NCBI RefSeq assembly: GCF_014651535.1
Contig: NZ_BMXB01000003.1
Location: 1 to 64,000, forward strand
Length of the DNA stretch: 64,000 nt
Direction of reading: 5' to 3'
DNA from: Salinimicrobium marinum
GTDB taxonomy: Bacteria > Bacteroidota > Bacteroidia > Flavobacteriales > Flavobacteriaceae
In this document: positions 61,332 through 64,000 of the stretch, in pieces
Position numbering within the stretch: the first letter of the stretch is position 1
How the letters are laid out: each line of letters opens with the position of its first letter
Notes under the pieces: model-generated
The model's database searches: none
The model's input: the letters and a program-made list of their open reading frames with translations, nothing else
Told to the model about the DNA's origin: nothing
Translations under genes and position numbers: made by a program

Positions 61332-61745
61332 ATGAAACTACTTATACTTAACGGCCCCAACTTAAATTTGCTGGGCAGCAGAGAACCGGATATCTACGGA
61401 AAAGGTAATTTTGAAGATTTCTTTCGCGAACTTCAGCAAAAATACAAAGATCGGGAACTGGTTTACTTTCAGTCCAATATTGAGGGAGAGATTATTACAA
61501 AGCTACAGGAAGCCGATCAAGGTTTTGACGGGGTTATTCTGAATGCAGCGGCTTATACTCATACTTCCGTTGGAATAGGGGATGCGGTCAAAGCGATACA
61601 AACCCCTGTGGTGGAAGTGCATATATCTAACATTCATTCCCGGGAAGATTTTAGGCACAAATCCTTTATAGCGCCCAATGCGAAAGGCGTTATTGTAGGC
61701 TTCGGACTCCAGGGATACGAGCTGGCCATTCAAAGTTTTTTATAA
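61332..61745 (+). CDS. aroQ: Type II 3-dehydroquinate dehydratase
   Basis: 137 aa, normal for AroQ. LLILNGPNLNLLGSREPDIY contains the catalytic Tyr, SNIEGEIITKLQEA and ILNAAAYTHTSVGIGDAVKA are the conserved loops, and VEVHISNIHSREDFRHKSFI holds the active-site His. It catalyses the third step of the shikimate pathway. Its stop overlaps the start of the next gene by one base. Confidence 0.96.
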   Translation: MKLLILNGPNLNLLGSREPDIYGKGNFEDFFRELQQKYKDRELVYFQSNIEGEIITKLQEADQGFDGVILNAAAYTHTSVGIGDAVKAIQTPVVEVHISNIHSREDFRHKSFIAPNAKGVIVGFGLQGYELAIQSFL

Positions 61746-62470
61746 TGAAAAAGGCTTTTCTAAACTGGAGCAGCGGCAAGGATTCGGCATTTGCACTTTA
61801 TAAACTGCAGCAGGAAAAGGAATTTTCGGTTGAAAAACTGGTTACCACGGTAAATTCCGATCTGGACAGAATTTCGATGCACGGCCTGCGGAAGGATTTG
61901 CTGCTGAAACAAGCAGAGAACCTGAATATACCCCTTCATATCATCCCGCTTTCCGGAAAGGTATCCATGGGTACGTATAATGAGGTGATGGAAGCAGAGA
62001 CTTTAAAGCTTGCTTCTGAAGGATTCCAGTATAGCATTTTTGGGGATATTTTTCTGGAAGACCTGAAAAAGTACCGGGAAGATCAACTTCAGAAAACTCC
62101 TCTGCAACCCGTTTTTCCGTTATGGAAGCGCGATACGAAAATCCTGATGAAGGAATTTTTAGCCGCCGGATTCAAAGCCATCACGGTTTGTGTCAATGCA
62201 AAGTTGCTGGATCAATCTTTTTGCGGCAGACTTATTGATGAAAGTTTCCTGAATGATTTACCGAAGGGTGTAGATCCCTGTGGTGAAAATGGCGAATTTC
62301 ATACGTTTGTCTTTGATGGTCCTATCTTCATGGAACCGGTAAGATTTGAAAAAGGTGATTTTGTGCAACGTACTTACAAACCCGAAAAAGAAGAAGAGGA
62401 TAACTGTTTTAAGGAAAAGCAGGAAAACTGGGATACGAGCTTCTGGTACTGTGATTTGCTGGCTCTATAG
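61745..62470 (+). CDS. PP-loop ATPase of the Dph6/ATP_bind_4 family
   Basis: 241 aa. NWSSGKDSAFALYKLQ is the PP-loop (SGGxDS variant), and GDIFLEDLKKYREDQL and GVDPCGENGEFHTFVFDGPI are family motifs of diphthine-ammonia ligase-like proteins. Bacteria lack diphthamide, so the bacterial substrate differs and is not known. It is coupled with aroQ by overlap. Confidence 0.88.
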   Translation: MKKAFLNWSSGKDSAFALYKLQQEKEFSVEKLVTTVNSDLDRISMHGLRKDLLLKQAENLNIPLHIIPLSGKVSMGTYNEVMEAETLKLASEGFQYSIFGDIFLEDLKKYREDQLQKTPLQPVFPLWKRDTKILMKEFLAAGFKAITVCVNAKLLDQSFCGRLIDESFLNDLPKGVDPCGENGEFHTFVFDGPIFMEPVRFEKGDFVQRTYKPEKEEEDNCFKEKQENWDTSFWYCDLLAL

Positions 62471-62551
62471 AAGTACTCAGGACCAAGTAAACAGTATTCC
62501 GTGAAAAGTGGGAATTTCAGAATAAATCTGATTTTTCACTCGAATAAAAAA

Positions 62552-62619
62552 ATGAGGCTGTCTAAAAAGCTTTATCAACGTCAATCTGAACGAATGAATA
62601 GCTTTTTAAACAGCCTCAT
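62552..62619 (-). terminator. Terminator of the lpd gene
   Basis: ATGAGGCTGT...AAAAAGC pairs with GCTTTTT...ACAGCCTCAT. On minus it is followed by a T-run. The AGGCTGTC...AAAAAG core resembles the hairpin at 61268, hinting at a dispersed terminator-like repeat. Confidence 0.75.
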
Positions 62620-62667
62620 AGCTGTTTCAGGATGTGAGATTTATAATTCACATCTGATATCTCATAT

Positions 62668-64000
62668 CTATAAATGGATCACTTCGCCATAGGCATCTGC
62701 CACGGCTTCCATTACTGCTTCACTCATGGTTGGGTGAGGGTGAATCGCTTTCAGCACTTCGTGTCCTGTGGTTTCAAGTTTTCTTCCCAGAACGGCTTCA
62801 GCGATCATATCTGTCACTCCGGCGCCAATCATGTGGCAACCTAACCATTCTCCGTATTTTGCATCAAAGATTACTTTTACAAATCCATCGGGAGTTCCGG
62901 CAGCTTTTGCTTTTCCGGATGCAGAGAACGGGAATTTTCCAACTTTCAGTTCATATCCTGCTTCCTTCGCCTGCTTTTCGGTCATCCCTACAGAAGCAAT
63001 TTCAGGAGAGGCATAGGTACAACCGGGAACATTTCCGTAGTCAATTGGCTCTACGTTCATTCCGGCGATCTTCTCAACACAGGCAATTCCTTCCGCAGAA
63101 GCAACATGTGCAAGGGCTGGCCCCGCAACAACGTCTCCAATGGCATAGATCCCCTGAACATTTGTTTGATAGAAATCGTTTACAAGAATTTTATCACGTT
63201 CGGTTTTGATACCAAGATCTTCCAAACCTATGTTTTCAATATTTGTTTTGATCCCGACAGCTGAAAGTACAACATCGGCCTCCAGGGTTTCTTCCCCTTT
63301 TTTGGTCTTTACAATAGCTTTCACCTTCTTTCCGGAAGTATCAACGCTTTCTACAGAAGAATTCGTCATTACTTTAATTCCGCTTTTTTTGAAGCTACGC
63401 TCAAATTGCTTTGAGATATCTTCATCCTCTAACGGCACCAGGTTTGGAAGGAATTCCACCACGGTAACATCTGTTCCCATGGAATTGTAGAAATGTGCAA
63501 ATTCCACCCCAATAGCACCAGATCCAACAACGATCATGGATTCCGGTTGTTCTTTAAGGGTCATGGCTTCACGGTAACCAATTACTTTTTCACCATCCTG
63601 TGGTAAATTTGGTAGTTCACGTGAACGGGCACCGGTAGCTACGATAATATGGTCTGCTTCGTAATCGGTCTTTTTATCATTCTTATCGGTTACTGTAATT
63701 TTCTTGCCCGATTTCAATTTTCCGAAACCTTCGATAACATCGATCTTGTTCTTTTTCATAAGAAACTGAACACCTTTGCTCATTCCGTCGGCTACATTCC
63801 GGCTACGCTTTACAACAGCGCTAAAATCCTTATCTGCTTTTTCAATCGTTAGCCCGTAATCCTCTGCGTGATTGAGATAATTAAAAACCTGAGCACTTTT
63901 CAATAATGCTTTTGTTGGAATACATCCCCAGTTGAGGCATACCCCGCCTAGGCTTTCTTTTTCTATTACAGCGGTTTTAAAACCTAGTTGTGAAGCCCTG
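62668..64000 (-). CDS. lpdA: Dihydrolipoyl dehydrogenase (N-terminus beyond window)
   Basis: The frame is open from the window edge to the stop at 62668, about 444 residues visible. The redox-active disulfide motif GGVCLNWGCIPTKALL lies just inside the right edge (about 63930). The second NAD motif is VVGSGAIGVEFAHFYNSMGT. The C-terminal active-site segment HPHPTMSEAVMEA has the catalytic His-Glu pair. As E3 it reoxidises lipoyl groups of pyruvate/2-oxoglutarate dehydrogenase complexes or the glycine cleavage system. Only about 25-30 N-terminal residues are missing. Confidence 0.95.
   Translation of the reverse strand, partial: RASQLGFKTAVIEKESLGGVCLNWGCIPTKALLKSAQVFNYLNHAEDYGLTIEKADKDFSAVVKRSRNVADGMSKGVQFLMKKNKIDVIEGFGKLKSGKKITVTDKNDKKTDYEADHIIVATGARSRELPNLPQDGEKVIGYREAMTLKEQPESMIVVGSGAIGVEFAHFYNSMGTDVTVVEFLPNLVPLEDEDISKQFERSFKKSGIKVMTNSSVESVDTSGKKVKAIVKTKKGEETLEADVVLSAVGIKTNIENIGLEDLGIKTERDKILVNDFYQTNVQGIYAIGDVVAGPALAHVASAEGIACVEKIAGMNVEPIDYGNVPGCTYASPEIASVGMTEKQAKEAGYELKVGKFPFSASGKAKAAGTPDGFVKVIFDAKYGEWLGCHMIGAGVTDMIAEAVLGRKLETTGHEVLKAIHPHPTMSEAVMEAVADAYGEVIHL

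Noticed and set aside
1-64000. CRISPR array or tandem short repeats
   Set aside because: No regularly spaced repeat-spacer units were seen; the only repeat clusters are IS ends and paired operators.

Overview
The window comes from a member of the Bacteroidota, most likely a marine or saline Flavobacteriaceae (Gramella/Salinimicrobium-like). The evidence is a low-GC genome, promoters with the -7 element TAnnTTTG, SusC/SusD pairs, Bacteroidetes-type Tra proteins (TraE-TraN), an RteC protein, and a core block holding DUF493, DUF4290, YqgE, MurA and a hibernation factor in typical flavobacterial company.

Positions 1-48,250 are accessory DNA, probably one large decaying integrative conjugative element (ICE) or several nested elements beside a tRNA-Met gene. 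From left to right it holds: an IS21 end (partial istA plus repeated terminal sites); a fossil tyrosine recombinase; a SOS-associated peptidase and a Y-family polymerase (dinB); scrambled group II intron fragments; and a Tat translocon (tatA-tatC-tatA) bracketed by a ~320 bp direct repeat. Next come two Tat-exported ferritin-like proteins with an ECF sigma/anti-sigma pair; an IS4-family element with recognisable ends and a 9 bp target duplication; small envelope and hypothetical genes; and a SusC-SusD-M16 protease operon facing a small DUF6520-like secreted protein. Two paralogous modules follow, each with a STAS-like protein and a HAMP-AraC regulator. They lead up to an alpha-oxoamine synthase/GNAT fusion enzyme and rteC. 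After that lie an IS1634-type deletion derivative with a 73 bp target duplication, a stop-interrupted ICE regulator, a DnaC-like ATPase, a phosphodiesterase-fold protein, a PAS histidine kinase, and a conjugation block. That block is traE-F-G-I-J-K-M-N on plus, with coupling protein, relaxase and BfmA-like accessory protein on minus.

Positions 48,248-64,000 are ordinary core chromosome: tRNA-Met, a START-like protein, an aminotransferase IV, YqgE, HU, recQ-fmt, a NadR-like ATPase, DUF493, DUF4290, murA, hpf, an aldo/keto reductase, xerD, two beta-barrel proteins, aroQ, a PP-loop ATPase and the start-truncated lpd.

The genes suggest three functional themes in the accessory half. One is export of folded diiron ferritin-like proteins under an ECF sigma factor. 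The second is peptide capture at the outer membrane by SusCD with a lipoprotein M16 protease. The third is a possible small-molecule or lipid-like signal made by the oxoamine synthase fusion. Two AraC modules flank it, and two direct repeats spaced 21 bp lie in the divergent promoter. No CRISPR array, rRNA or intact integrase is visible, so the far end of the element must lie left of the window.
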